Origin: Paenibacillus sonchi | GTDB taxonomy: Bacteria > Bacillota > Bacilli > Paenibacillales > Paenibacillaceae | NCBI RefSeq assembly: GCF_016772475.1 | Contig: NZ_CP068595.1 | Coordinates: 3,596,001-3,660,000, forward strand | Direction of reading: 5' to 3' | DNA length: 64,000 bases | Shown here: positions 27,820 through 36,068 of the stretch, piece after piece | Layout of the letters: the number at the start of each line of letters is the position of its first letter | Numbering within the stretch: position 1 is the first letter of the stretch | Notes under the pieces: generated by a model | Told to the model about the DNA's origin: nothing | What the model saw: only the letters and a program-made list of their open reading frames with translations | Databases searched by the model: none | Translations under genes and position numbers: made by a program

Positions 27820-28521
27820 TTGCCAGGAATAATAAGCACGATAGCGCTGCTGATCAAAGAACTGACACTGCTGGTATCCTACGTAAGGAACAATGCTTTT
27901 CCCCAGCCGCTCTCCGAACAGGATGAAAGCAAATACTTAGGGAGGATGGCGGAGGGAGATGCTAAGGCTCGTAACTTGTTAATTGAACACAACTTGCGCT
28001 TAGTCGCCCACATAGTAAAAAAATTCGACAATACCGGCGAAGACATGGAGGACCTGATCTCCATCGGCACCATCGGGCTAATAAAAGCTATCGAGAGCTA
28101 CCGCCCGAACAAAGGGACGAAGCTCGCTACTTTTGCTGCCCGTTGTATCGAAAATGAAATCCTGATGCACCTGAGATCGCTGAAAAAGACGCGCAAGGAC
28201 GTATCCCTGCATGATCCGATAGGAACCGATAAGGAAGGTAATGAAATTACACTTATAGATATCCTTGGCTCCGAGGCCGACGATGTAATCAAGGAAGTCG
28301 ATCTGAAGATCGAGAAGAGCAAGATCTACCGCAATCTCGACATCCTGGATGACCGGGAGAAGGAGGTCGTGGTGGGCCGCTTCGGTCTGGATACGGGGGG
28401 CGAGGAGCGGACGCAGCGGGAGATTGCGAAGGAGCTGGGGATTTCGCGGAGCTACGTTTCAAGAATAGAGAAAAGGGCGCTCATGAAGCTGTATCATGAG
28501 TTTTATAAGGCGAAGCGGTGA
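27820..28521 (+). CDS. sigK: RNA polymerase sporulation sigma factor SigK (uninterrupted)
   Basis: This 233-residue sigma factor directs late mother-cell transcription during sporulation. It has a hydrophobic N-terminal pro-sequence (about 20 residues, normally cleaved by SpoIVFB), region 2 ([32 protein letters not shown]) and region 4 ([36 protein letters not shown]). The TTG start follows GGGAGGTG. The frame is intact, with no skin-type insertion. From codon 145 to the stop it is duplicated at 46972-47242, where only the 3' part exists. Confidence 0.95.
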   Translation: MPGIISTIALLIKELTLLVSYVRNNAFPQPLSEQDESKYLGRMAEGDAKARNLLIEHNLRLVAHIVKKFDNTGEDMEDLISIGTIGLIKAIESYRPNKGTKLATFAARCIENEILMHLRSLKKTRKDVSLHDPIGTDKEGNEITLIDILGSEADDVIKEVDLKIEKSKIYRNLDILDDREKEVVVGRFGLDTGGEERTQREIAKELGISRSYVSRIEKRALMKLYHEFYKAKR

Positions 28522-28529
28522 GTTTTATA

Positions 28530-28563
28530 AAGCGACTTGTCTACGGATGAGTTGCTTTTATTA
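28530..28563 (+). terminator. Terminator after sigK
   Basis: AAGCGACTTGTC-TACG-GATGAGTTGCTT followed by TTATT. Nearly the same hairpin occurs at 48064-48100, beyond the second sigK 3' copy. Confidence 0.75.
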
Positions 28564-28615
28564 TAAATATGCTTTAACTAATCTCAGAATATACAACAAA
28601 GGGAGTTTCACTAAA

Positions 28616-28715
28616 ATGTGCTGCAAGGACATATATGATCTTCATGTTCAACTACTACATACGTAGGAGAAACATGAACAGCATCAAGGCCAACATCAAA
28701 AAGAAATTAATTATT
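28616..28715 (+). pseudogene. Short conserved peptide fragment, copy A (DLHVQLLHT element)
   Basis: After AAAGGGAG, ATG 28616 reads MCCKDIYDLHVQLLHT and meets a TAG at 28664; beyond it the same frame continues EKHEQHQGQHQ. The related copy at 38463-38556 is open through this point. Between 28625-28696 and 38479-38550 there are seven synonymous and four conservative or mild amino-acid changes, so the forward frame was under coding selection. The family is not recognised. Confidence 0.5.
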
Positions 28716-28860
28716 TCAAAAGACAGTTTTTTATGACAGAAGATTAGTTCAAAAGATTTTTGTTTTGAATCAGCTAGTGAAAATACATGAGCAGGAAAGA
28801 GCGATTGTAGTGAAGTGGTGTTCTGAGAAGTATTTCAATTGAATTTGGAATGATGAATGT

Positions 28861-28907
28861 TAAAAGCGGGTATCGTCCTAATTTAAGGATAATATCCGCT
28901 TTTAAAT
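28861..28907 (+). terminator. Hairpin, probable terminator
   Basis: TTAAAAGCGG and CCGCTTTTAA bracket a further partially paired stem. It is A/T-rich at both ends and separates the fragments of this decayed region. Confidence 0.6.
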
Positions 28908-28932
28908 AGTTATAAGGAAGTACTTCATAGAT

Positions 28933-29049
28933 TTATAGTAAGGTACCTACCTCCAATAATCTAGCACCCCCAGCAATACATACACCATCACAAATAATGT
29001 CCACACCGGTCAGATATCCCATTCGTTCATCTGCACCAAGCTGCATATA
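28933..29049 (-). pseudogene. C-terminal remnant of a short-chain dehydrogenase
   Basis: The minus strand reads YMQLGADERMGYLTGVDIIC and then DGVCIAGGA before a stop at 28933. This is the typical SDR C-terminal segment (YLTGxDIxxDGG), but nothing of the catalytic part is present upstream. It lies opposite to the intact SDR gene at 29251. Confidence 0.7.
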
Positions 29050-29154
29050 GAGCGGCAATTTTATTAGGGGGCTCCAGTTGATCGATTGTATTATTTTTAA
29101 TATGAATCATCGAATCTTCTTATTTGAACTCACGGATGATTTGTTATCGCGTTT

Positions 29155-29197
29155 GCCCAAAAGGGCAGAGGGTCTTGCCCCTATGTACGATGTTAAA
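29155..29197 (+). repeat. 43-bp element, copy A (upstream of SDR gene)
   Basis: It begins GCCCAAAAGGGCA and ends ACGATGTTAAA, and aligns without gaps to 35963-36005 with about three quarters identity. It lies 53 bases upstream of the SDR start. In copy B the sequence forms an 11-bp perfect stem; here the stem is degraded. In one frame both copies encode PKRA...DVK, so they may instead be tails of related regulator genes. Confidence 0.5.
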
Positions 29198-29250
29198 AGA
29201 CAGTACGTCCTGTATCATAAAGCTATAAACAACATGAGGAGGAAAAAGAT

Positions 29251-30012
29251 ATGCGTTTAGAAAATAAAGTAGCAGTTGTCACAGGTGCAGCTTCAGGAAT
29301 GGGTAAAGCGATCGCCGAGTTGTACGCTAAAGAGGGGGCTAAGGTAATTGTCTCCGATTTGAACTTAGCTGGAGCGGAAGAGGTTGCAGCTGGTATTAAT
29401 AGTATTGGAGGCGAAGCCGTTGCTGTTAAAACGAATGTTGCTCACGAAAGTGACATTAATGAGATGATTGATCTGGCGATTTTTACCTTTGGGGGGCTGG
29501 ACATTCTGGTCAACAATGCTGGAATAATGGATGATATGGCACCAGTTGGCGATGTACTGGATGGGAAGTGGGAGCTTATGTTTGATGTGAATACGAAAAG
29601 TGTAATGCGGGCCATTCGCAAAGCGATCCCTATATTCCTGGAACAAGGAAATGGCATTATTGTTAATGTAGCATCAACCGGCGGTTTTAGCGGAGCTCAT
29701 GCCGGTGTTGCTTACACAGCTTCCAAACACGCAGTGGTTGGTATTACAAAAAATACTGGTTTTATGTATGCACAGAAGGGGATTCGCTGCAATGCGATAG
29801 CGCCTGGAGCCACAATGACCAATATCGTCAATACAATATCAAATGTGAATGAATTAGGTGCAGCACGCACAAAGGTGATTAAAGGTGTAATTCCCCGTCT
29901 CGGACAGCCGGAGGAAATTGCTCAGGTTGCGTTATTCCTCGCATCAGATGAATCCAGCTTCGTCAACGGTGCTGTAATTACGGCAGACGCAGGCTGGACA
30001 GCAGGCTTTTAA
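29251..30012 (+). CDS. Short-chain dehydrogenase/reductase (FabG-like)
   Basis: This 253-residue classical SDR has TGAASGMG, NNAG, catalytic Ser in NVASTGG and YTASK; the tail ends FVNGAVITADAGWTAGF as in FabG-like enzymes. The Asp after the second strand (VSDLNLAG) favours NAD+. ATG 29251 follows GAGGAGG. Substrate is unknown. It is the first intact gene of the AT-richer segment between the two sigK 3' copies. Confidence 0.9.
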   Translation: MRLENKVAVVTGAASGMGKAIAELYAKEGAKVIVSDLNLAGAEEVAAGINSIGGEAVAVKTNVAHESDINEMIDLAIFTFGGLDILVNNAGIMDDMAPVGDVLDGKWELMFDVNTKSVMRAIRKAIPIFLEQGNGIIVNVASTGGFSGAHAGVAYTASKHAVVGITKNTGFMYAQKGIRCNAIAPGATMTNIVNTISNVNELGAARTKVIKGVIPRLGQPEEIAQVALFLASDESSFVNGAVITADAGWTAGF

Positions 30013-30037
30013 ATGAAGGATTTTTTGGAGTGCACGT

Positions 30038-31681
30038 ATGGGGAATATTCTATCCTATTTAAGATGGCGTGGCGATATTAGCCTCAAAGAACGCCCTTTT
30101 AACGAAGTTGACAACCTGGTATTGGCGGCGTTATCCTACCTTGATCTTGAGGGAATTGTTCCGGGTATAGGTCAAGGCAAGTGTATTACTGTGGAGGAAG
30201 CCTGCGATTCTTATTTTAAAAATCAAAAGGAGGTAGATATAGAGCGTTTGAAGCGCTTGTCCATTGTGGATAATGCTTTGCTCAAAGAAATGGCACAATC
30301 AGAACGCTTTAAACATGCAAAGCTCTCAAACTTTGTTGATATTATGGATGAAGCTAAACTTATGCAGTTTTCCGCACTACTTATAGAACTAGATGATGGT
30401 ACGTTTTATGTTGCTTACCGTGGAACAGATAATTCCATTTTGGGATGGCGAGAAGACTTTACTATTAGTTTTCAGACAGTATCTGCCCAGCTTTCGGCCT
30501 TGGCCTATCTTGAAACAGTCGTAGCCCCTAACCAGAAGATGTATCGTGTTGGGGGCCATTCTAAAGGCGGGAATCTTGCGATGTATGCCTCCATGATGTG
30601 CGCTGATTCTGTTAGAGAACGGATTCTGGAAATCTATAATAACGATGGTCCTGGATTTTGTAAGGATTTACCATGGGCTACGAATATTGAAAAGATTCAA
30701 GATAGAACCGTTCAAATTGTACCTGAGTTTAGTGTAATAGGTATGTTATTTACGGCAACCGAAACATCCTCAAACATTATTGGAAGCTGTGCAACAGGTC
30801 TAATGCAACATCACCCCATGACCTGGGAAGTCGAAGGCAGTGCATTTGTCCGAAAAAGTGACTTAATCAATCGCTGTAAATTAATAAATGAAATGATTGA
30901 TAACTGGATCGAAAATGTTGATTTTGAACAGAGAAAAACCTTTACGAGTGACTTATTTGATGCTTTAGGAGCGGGTGGAGCAAACTTAGTGACAGATCTG
31001 CCCAACGGCGGGGTTGACGGTTTTGAATCCATCTTATTTGCTTTAGGTAGTTCAGATGTTAAGACAAAGGCAGCCATATCGATATTTTTTAAATCTGTTA
31101 TTGCAGGGTGTCGAAAAATTGACATAGTCGCTCTTCTTAAATCCAAGACAATGATAAAAGGTGCCTGCGTTGCACTACTAGGATTGTTTTTTATGCAGAA
31201 TCCCGAATTTCCATTTAGAATTCTCGGTTCACTGTTCTTTTTTTCAATTTTTTCATTTTCTGTTTTCAAATATGTCCGTCATCTTAAAAAGGTTAAAAAT
31301 AATGTACCTGTTTGGAAACACACATCCAAGTTATACTTACTACTCTTGGGATTATCCTCAATTATTTTATTGAAGGGAAATACCTTTTCCGTATCTACAC
31401 ATATGCTGCTTAGCTTTGGATTTTTAGTAAATGCTTATCTGAACTTTAATCAATATCTGAAAACAACGAATATGAAAAGCAAAAAATGGGTGTTGCTACC
31501 GAACTCTGTTATTTCATTGTTGCTCGGAATCGTTTCGTGGGTGACTGCCAATCATATCGAGACTATATTCATTTACTTTATGGCAACTTATTTAATTCTC
31601 TCAGGAGTTGCTGAGATGATTGATTCGATGTATGAGAATGCCCAAAACAGGTTGCAAAAGGAGCATAGACTAAGGTCGTGA
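30038..31681 (+). CDS. Mbeg1-like (DUF2974) alpha/beta hydrolase with C-terminal membrane domain
   Basis: This 547-residue protein starts MGNILSYLRWRGDISLKERP, the hallmark of the Mbeg1/DUF2974 hydrolase family. The lipase-like nucleophile elbow is GHSKGG after VAYRGTDNSILGWREDF. The last 180 residues add about six hydrophobic helices (GACVALLGLFFM, LSSIILLKG and others), so the hydrolase is membrane-anchored, longer than the simple family members. Substrate is unknown; lipid or ester hydrolysis is inferred from the fold. Confidence 0.85.
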   Translation: MGNILSYLRWRGDISLKERPFNEVDNLVLAALSYLDLEGIVPGIGQGKCITVEEACDSYFKNQKEVDIERLKRLSIVDNALLKEMAQSERFKHAKLSNFVDIMDEAKLMQFSALLIELDDGTFYVAYRGTDNSILGWREDFTISFQTVSAQLSALAYLETVVAPNQKMYRVGGHSKGGNLAMYASMMCADSVRERILEIYNNDGPGFCKDLPWATNIEKIQDRTVQIVPEFSVIGMLFTATETSSNIIGSCATGLMQHHPMTWEVEGSAFVRKSDLINRCKLINEMIDNWIENVDFEQRKTFTSDLFDALGAGGANLVTDLPNGGVDGFESILFALGSSDVKTKAAISIFFKSVIAGCRKIDIVALLKSKTMIKGACVALLGLFFMQNPEFPFRILGSLFFFSIFSFSVFKYVRHLKKVKNNVPVWKHTSKLYLLLLGLSSIILLKGNTFSVSTHMLLSFGFLVNAYLNFNQYLKTTNMKSKKWVLLPNSVISLLLGIVSWVTANHIETIFIYFMATYLILSGVAEMIDSMYENAQNRLQKEHRLRS

Positions 31682-31725
31682 CAGAATTTAATTCTTCATG
31701 ACCTTTTTATTTGAGGAGGAAAGGT

Positions 31726-32049
31726 ATGTTTAATCCGCAATTCAATGGAAACGATAGAACAATAAATACTAACAACAAACTTCTAATTCTGAGTGTAATT
31801 TTCTTTGCAATACTTGCCTTGTATAATCCGGATAAAGGAGACTTTGTGGAGTATAAATTAAGCAACGTAGGTGAACATACTCTGATTAAAAGTGATTTTT
31901 TGTCAAACGTTACGAAGCTAATTGATGAACCTTTAATAGAATCAACAACGAAAAGAAAAAACCGGTTGTTCTTTTCTGTTTTTACAACCTCAGATCATAC
32001 AAAGTATCTTGGAATTGGCTTATTTAAAGTTATATTTATTAAAATGTAG
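31726..32049 (+). CDS. Small membrane-anchored protein (DUF4359-like)
   Basis: This 107-residue protein starts at ATG 31726 with GAGGAGG well placed. It has one N-terminal membrane helix (KLLILSVIFFAILALY), then NPDKGDFVEY, and later RLFFSVFTT and YLGIGLFK. This order (helix, NPxxxDY, FSVxTT, YLGI) resembles the DUF4359 proteins of bacilli. Function is unknown. The C-terminal tail is slightly abnormal and may be altered. Confidence 0.65.
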   Translation: MFNPQFNGNDRTINTNNKLLILSVIFFAILALYNPDKGDFVEYKLSNVGEHTLIKSDFLSNVTKLIDEPLIESTTKRKNRLFFSVFTTSDHTKYLGIGLFKVIFIKM

Positions 32050-32086
32050 GATATAGCTATGGTCCAGCTTGTTTAGGAGGCTTCAT

Positions 32087-32530
32087 ATGAAAAATGTACG
32101 GGTATTTACGGATAGTCTGACTACGTTTCCTATGGTTTGAGTGTTCTAATATCAGTTCTCATTATCATTTTTCTTTACTAGGCGGATCTTAAAAAGACTT
32201 CAAAAAGTATATATTTTTACAGAGCAACTAGGTAAAGGAGATTTATCTAATGAGCTGCATTTCAATGGGAATGATAATATAAGCAGAGCACTAAATAAAG
32301 TTCCAGTAATATAAAAATGCTTACCTATAGTGAAAGACAAGATAACAGGTACCTCTCAACAAACTTCAAAATATACGAGTGGAATTAACTCAAGTTTACC
32401 GAAGATAAACCTGGTAATGAATCGGACTACGGAATCTATGGAGAATCAGGCTAAACTAATGTATCAATTAATGAATTCCATGGAAGAATTTAAGTTAACA
32501 GAGGACCCGCATAAGGGGGAGTTATGTTGA
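32087..32530 (+). pseudogene. Broken HAMP/chemoreceptor-like signalling protein
   Basis: TAGGAGG precedes ATG 32087, but the frame stops after 17 codons. Fragments follow in shifted frames: a hydrophobic helix (SVLISVLIIIFLY), a HAMP-like piece (TEQLGKGDLSNELHF), then a helical signalling segment (KDKITGTSQQTSKYTSGINS, NRTTESMENQAKLMYQLMNS). At least two stops or shifts interrupt it. It overlaps the kinase start at 32524, so it was probably the first gene of that operon. Confidence 0.65.
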
Positions 32531-33720
32531 ACGAAAAAAACGGAATGCAAAGCATCAGTGAGCTGTTCGCCTCAAGGCTGCCGACTATAATATGGTTATC
32601 CATTGTGTATGCCGGAACAATAGTACTGCAATTTCTTAAAGATCCATTAATTCTCGAAAGTGCTGTATTTACAGGTTTATTTACACTTCATGTGTTGTTG
32701 CATTGGAACTCTTACAGAATCACACAAAAAACATTCTGGATATACTTTTCTATTCAAGCTGTTCTGGTCTATCTTTGTGCCATTTTAATGCGTGACGGTT
32801 ATCAGGCTGTTTTAGTTGGACTGCTGCCTATATTGATAGCCCAGAGCCTTGGTTATTCGTTTCGGGTGAAGCGGGTCATTTTTATTTCCTTTATTAGTAT
32901 TATTGTCTTTTTTGATTCAGCTTTGACTGTGGGAGATACGGATGAATTACTCGTGTTTCTTCCTATTTTTATCCTGATGCTTATTGTTGTTCTGGCTTAT
33001 GCAATATTATTCTTCAAGCAAGTACAGGAGCGGCTTAGAATTCAGAGTTTCCTTGAGGATCTAAGGGAAGCGCATGAAAAAGTAGAGGAATTAACACTTG
33101 CGAATGAACGCCAGCGTATGGCGCGGGACTTGCATGATACACTGGCGCAGGGAGTTGCCGGACTCATTATGCGGCTTGAGGCTGCAGATGCACATATGTC
33201 ACAAAATCATACAGAGCGGGCACATGAAATCATCGGTCAGTCGATGCAGCAGGCACGCCGGACGCTGGCTGAAGCCCGGAGAGCGATTGACAACTTACGT
33301 TTAAAATCGGCTCCGGAGATAGACTTCAAAGAGGCGGTAGCAGATGAAATCGAGCATTTTAATGAAGCTACCGGTATCATCGTTACAAAGGATTATCGTT
33401 TGAACAAAAGATTATCCAGGCTGCAGATGGAACACAGTTTACACATTATTAAAGAATGTCTTACTAATATTGCCCGTCATGCCAAGGCTGATAAAGTATG
33501 CGTATCGGTTTCTTCACATAACGACAAGTTAATCGTTGAAATTAGAGACAACGGCATTGGTTTTAAAACAGATGATATCGGCAAGGACGCCGGACACTAT
33601 GGATTATTGGGACTAAAAGAACGGGTAAGGCTGATTGGCGGAGAAGTTTATATGAACAGTACTTCCGAAGGCACCACTATTAAATTTGCAGCGCCCTTAA
33701 CTAAAGGAGAACGTATATGA
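32524..33720 (+). CDS. NarL-type sensor histidine kinase
   Basis: This 398-residue kinase has about six N-terminal membrane helices (residues 20-165), a short coiled coil, then HisKA_3 with phospho-acceptor His in MARDLHDTLAQGVAGL and a HATPase domain (ECLTNIARHAKA, IRDNGIGF, HYGLLGLKERV). There is no large extracellular domain, so it probably senses membrane state or a membrane-active compound, like the B. subtilis LiaS/LnrJ/YfiJ group. ATGA overlap with the response regulator. The MmpL exporter and ABC-2 transporter nearby are candidate targets. Confidence 0.92.
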   Translation: MLNEKNGMQSISELFASRLPTIIWLSIVYAGTIVLQFLKDPLILESAVFTGLFTLHVLLHWNSYRITQKTFWIYFSIQAVLVYLCAILMRDGYQAVLVGLLPILIAQSLGYSFRVKRVIFISFISIIVFFDSALTVGDTDELLVFLPIFILMLIVVLAYAILFFKQVQERLRIQSFLEDLREAHEKVEELTLANERQRMARDLHDTLAQGVAGLIMRLEAADAHMSQNHTERAHEIIGQSMQQARRTLAEARRAIDNLRLKSAPEIDFKEAVADEIEHFNEATGIIVTKDYRLNKRLSRLQMEHSLHIIKECLTNIARHAKADKVCVSVSSHNDKLIVEIRDNGIGFKTDDIGKDAGHYGLLGLKERVRLIGGEVYMNSTSEGTTIKFAAPLTKGERI

Positions 33721-34370
33721 CGGTGTATAAAATTGTAATTGTAGACGATCACTTTGTAGTACGTGAAGGCCTAAAGCTGATTCTCGAAACAAATGAGCAA
33801 TTCGAAGTCATTGGTGAGGCTGAAAACGGGTTAGAGGCGTTGCCTATAATTGCGGAATTGCAGCCGAATGTGATTCTTATGGACTTAAATATGCCAGTTA
33901 TGGGCGGCCTGGAAACCATGCAGGAATTAAAGAAGCAAGGATCTAAGATTCCAGTTATTATCCTCACGACCTATAACGAAGATGATCTAATGATAGGCGG
34001 GCTGGCTATAGGGGCAAAGGGATATTTATTAAAAGATACCAGCCGTGAGAATCTGTTCAGAAATATTGAATCAGCTGTTCGTGGGGAAACCTTGCTGTCG
34101 ACAGATATAATGGAACGCGTAATTGCAGCAAGGTCCCAGGAGAAAGGACGGGTCTACGCTTCTAATGAAGCCAACAGCTTGAGTGACAAAGAAACACATA
34201 TTCTGCAAGCTGTTGCCCGTGGGCTAAAAAGCAAAGTGATTGCCCTGGATATGGGCATTTCCGAACGTACCGTTAAAGCTCATTTAACAACGATTTATAA
34301 TAAACTTGGAGTGGAATCACGTTCTCAGGCGGTAGCTGTTGCATTGGAGCGGGGGATTTTGGATAATTAA
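33717..34370 (+). CDS. NarL/FixJ-family response regulator
   Basis: This 217-residue regulator has a receiver domain (VDDHFVVREG, phospho-acceptor in VILMDLNMP, ILTTYN, LLKD) and a LuxR-type helix-turn-helix (LSDKETHILQAVARGLKSKV, MGISERTVKAHLTTIYNKLG). It is the cognate partner of the kinase at 32524, translationally coupled. Targets probably lie among nearby export genes, but no operator was identified. Confidence 0.94.
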   Translation: MTVYKIVIVDDHFVVREGLKLILETNEQFEVIGEAENGLEALPIIAELQPNVILMDLNMPVMGGLETMQELKKQGSKIPVIILTTYNEDDLMIGGLAIGAKGYLLKDTSRENLFRNIESAVRGETLLSTDIMERVIAARSQEKGRVYASNEANSLSDKETHILQAVARGLKSKVIALDMGISERTVKAHLTTIYNKLGVESRSQAVAVALERGILDN

Positions 34371-34392
34371 TGATCGTGCTTATTAAGTAAAG

Positions 34393-34616
34393 TTAATGTT
34401 TTATAACCACCACCGCGCCTGTTACAAATATTATGGCACTAACGAACATCCTAGAAAAGCGCTACTCTCCATAGCATTCGCAGATTCTGTATAAACGAGC
34501 AAAATGAACTGAGTAAAAACGATGGGAACAAGAGCATCTGCAAAATAAATCAATTTTAAGCCCTAAGCTATAGGGTTTTTCCAGCGGCTAATTACAATAG
34601 TACCGTATATAGCAGC
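34393..34616 (-). pseudogene. C-terminal remnant of an EamA/DMT-type transporter
   Basis: The minus strand reads AAAIYGTIVISRWKNPIA, a stop, then GLKLIYFADALVPIVFTQFI and, in another frame, MFVSAIIFVTGAVVVIKH before a final stop at 34393. These are hydrophobic helices in the style of a DMT permease C-terminus. The fragment is cut at its N-terminal side by the adjacent insertion sequence. Confidence 0.5.
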
Positions 34617-34677
34617 AGCATAAGAACCCCCACTCATATTGGTCAAGCCCCTATTTTGTAGACACTGAAAAAAGACC

Positions 34678-35688
34678 CTAGGCTGTAAGCTGCTTCCGGT
34701 ACTCCACCGGAGGCAGCTTATTTAGTCTTCGTTGCGGTCGATACTGGTTGTAAAATTGAATATAGGCTTCAATTCGTCTTTGTGCCTCGTCCAGATTTCG
34801 GATATCATAAGGGTAGAGCCCTTCCGTTTTGAGATGCGAGAAGAAGCTCTCCATGGAGGCATTGTCATAACCATTTCCTCGGCGGGACATGCTGATTCGG
34901 GCGCCAACCTTTGGCAGCATGTCATGGTATGCATGAGACGTGTATTGGAATCCCTGGTCGCTGTGAACGATCAGTCCGGTCACGTCTTTTGTCTTGTTAA
35001 AGGCTTTCTCAAAGGTCTGTAGAACCAGTGGATTGTCATTTTTCTGACTCATGTGGTAGGCTACAATTTCATTGTTAAACAAATCTTTCACCGCAGAAAG
35101 ATAGAGCCACGATTCTCCCACCCGGTATTGAGTCACATCGGTAACCCATTTTTGGTTAGGAGCATCCGCCTTGAAATCTCGCTTCAGTAGGTTTTTAGCG
35201 ACTCGCCCTCCGTCCGAAGATGCGTAATTACAGCGATGTTTTCGCCTTATTCGTGACCGGATTCCAAGTACCTGCATGAGCCGTAGCACCTTCTTATGAT
35301 TCATCCAGACTCCGTGATCCTGCAGCAAGAATAACTGGATCTGTCGGTATCCGTAAACTCCGTTGTAGTGCTCGTAAACCTTCTTCACAAGTTCTCTATC
35401 TTCTCGGTCCCGATCGAATGCTTTGCGCTTTAGAAAGGCGTAATATCCGCTTCTGGAGACCCCAAACACTTTGCACAAATGACGAACCGGATATTCACTT
35501 GAGGCTCTCTCAATCGTTACATACCGCTCTGTTTCATCTCCTGCATCCAGATTTCCAAGCACTTTTTTAGCATTTCGTTCTCCTGTTTGAGCCATTTGAC
35601 CTGTCTTTCTTGATCGACATATTGTTCTCGCCGTCCTCGCTGGTCCACAAGTCCGAACTCTCCCAATTCCCGGTATTTCCTCATCCAT
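34678..35688 (-). CDS. IS3-family transposase OrfB (DDE integrase domain)
   Basis: The catalytic triad is visible: Asp in KWVTDVTQYRVGES, Asp in LIVHSDQGFQYTS, and Glu in NASMESFFSHLKTEG, followed by YNQYRPQRRLNKLPPVEYRK. An HTH_21-like segment (YNGVYGYRQIQLFL) precedes the rve domain. The true product begins near TERYVTIERASSEYPV as an OrfAB fusion made through the A6G slippery site at 35562-35568; the extra N-terminal codons up to 35688 are orfA read in the other frame. Confidence 0.9.
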   Translation of the reverse strand: MDEEIPGIGRVRTCGPARTARTICRSRKTGQMAQTGERNAKKVLGNLDAGDETERYVTIERASSEYPVRHLCKVFGVSRSGYYAFLKRKAFDRDREDRELVKKVYEHYNGVYGYRQIQLFLLQDHGVWMNHKKVLRLMQVLGIRSRIRRKHRCNYASSDGGRVAKNLLKRDFKADAPNQKWVTDVTQYRVGESWLYLSAVKDLFNNEIVAYHMSQKNDNPLVLQTFEKAFNKTKDVTGLIVHSDQGFQYTSHAYHDMLPKVGARISMSRRGNGYDNASMESFFSHLKTEGLYPYDIRNLDEAQRRIEAYIQFYNQYRPQRRLNKLPPVEYRKQLTA

Positions 35689-35830
35689 GTTTTAACCGAT
35701 GTCTGTCTGTAATTTCGAACTTCTCCATAATTTTACGATAGGTCCAACCTTCGACCATATGAAGACGTATTGCCTCCAGCTTTGTTTCATAAGAATACGT
35801 TTTAGACTTCTTTCCTTTAATCGCTGGCAT
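35517..35830 (-). pseudogene. IS3-family transposase OrfA, frameshifted
   Basis: ATG 35830 opens KGKKSKTYSYETKLEAIRLH and the helix-turn-helix WTYRKIMEKFEIT, but the frame ends after ITDRHRLKHG. One additional G (GTCGGTT region, complement near 35720) would restore RHRVKTWMRKYRELGEFGLV and the leucine-zipper tail QVKWLKQENEMLKK ending at 35517. It is again a loss in a short G run. Confidence 0.75.
35562..35568 (-). other. A6G slippery site for programmed -1 frameshifting
   Basis: On the minus strand the orfA 3' region contains AAAAAAG within codons L-K-K, just before the orfB frame takes over. This is the standard IS3-family signal for making the OrfAB transposase. Confidence 0.65.
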
Positions 35831-35928
35831 AAAAAATGCACCCCCTAGAATTCATCGGATAAACCAGGGGTTTATTCCAATGTCTATTCTAAGGGGTGCA
35901 CTTCATATAGAGTGGGGGTTCTTATGCT

Positions 35929-36023
35929 TACTACTCCACTTGAATCAGTATGTTAAGGGGCAGCCCAAAAGGGCAAGGGCCGATGCCCTTTTGGACGATG
36001 TTAAACATTCTCCCAAAATGTAA
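35929..36023 (+). pseudogene. C-terminal remnant of a gene upstream of the MmpL transporter
   Basis: Directly after the IS end the plus strand reads LLLHLNQYVKGQPKRARADA followed by LLDDVKHSPKM and a stop at 36021. The IS appears to have removed or displaced the rest. A transcriptional regulator is commonly placed here before an MmpL gene, but the remnant is too short to name. Confidence 0.4.
35963..36005 (+). repeat. 43-bp element, copy B (upstream of MmpL gene)
   Basis: CCAAAAGGGCA-AGGGCCGA-TGCCCTTTTGG is a perfect 11-bp hairpin and the whole element matches 29155-29197. It ends 63 bases before the MmpL start, close to the 53 bases at copy A. Confidence 0.5.
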
Positions 36024-36068
36024 AATAAGGACAAGTTAAAGATATAGAACAGAGGAGACGGTACTGAA

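Larger units (their letters stand above)
34617..35928 (-). mobile_element. IS3-family insertion sequence (IS150-like)
   Basis: The element encodes orfA and orfB on the minus strand. AGCATAAGAACCCCCACTC occurs at 34617-34635 and, inverted, at 35910-35928, a perfect 19-bp terminal repeat. Inside it a second, imperfect pair (CCCCTA...TAGACA...CCC) begins at about 34645 and ends at 35900, so the true tips may be either set. No target duplication is visible. OrfA carries a frameshift, so this copy may be unable to move by itself. Confidence 0.8.

Noticed and set aside
29078..29260. 60-codon open frame upstream of the SDR gene
   Set aside because: No clear ribosome site; it overlaps the SDR start and contains the 43-bp element; most likely non-coding or a remnant.
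31711..32049. Toxin-antitoxin pair between the small protein at 31726 and the following fragments
   Set aside because: The following fragments read as a HAMP/chemoreceptor-like remnant, and the small protein has DUF4359-like features.
35941..36040. Translated leader peptide (starting at 35950) controlling the MMPL gene
   Set aside because: No ribosome site before the ATG and no regulatory alternative stem could be shown; a remnant of an upstream gene explains the sequence better.
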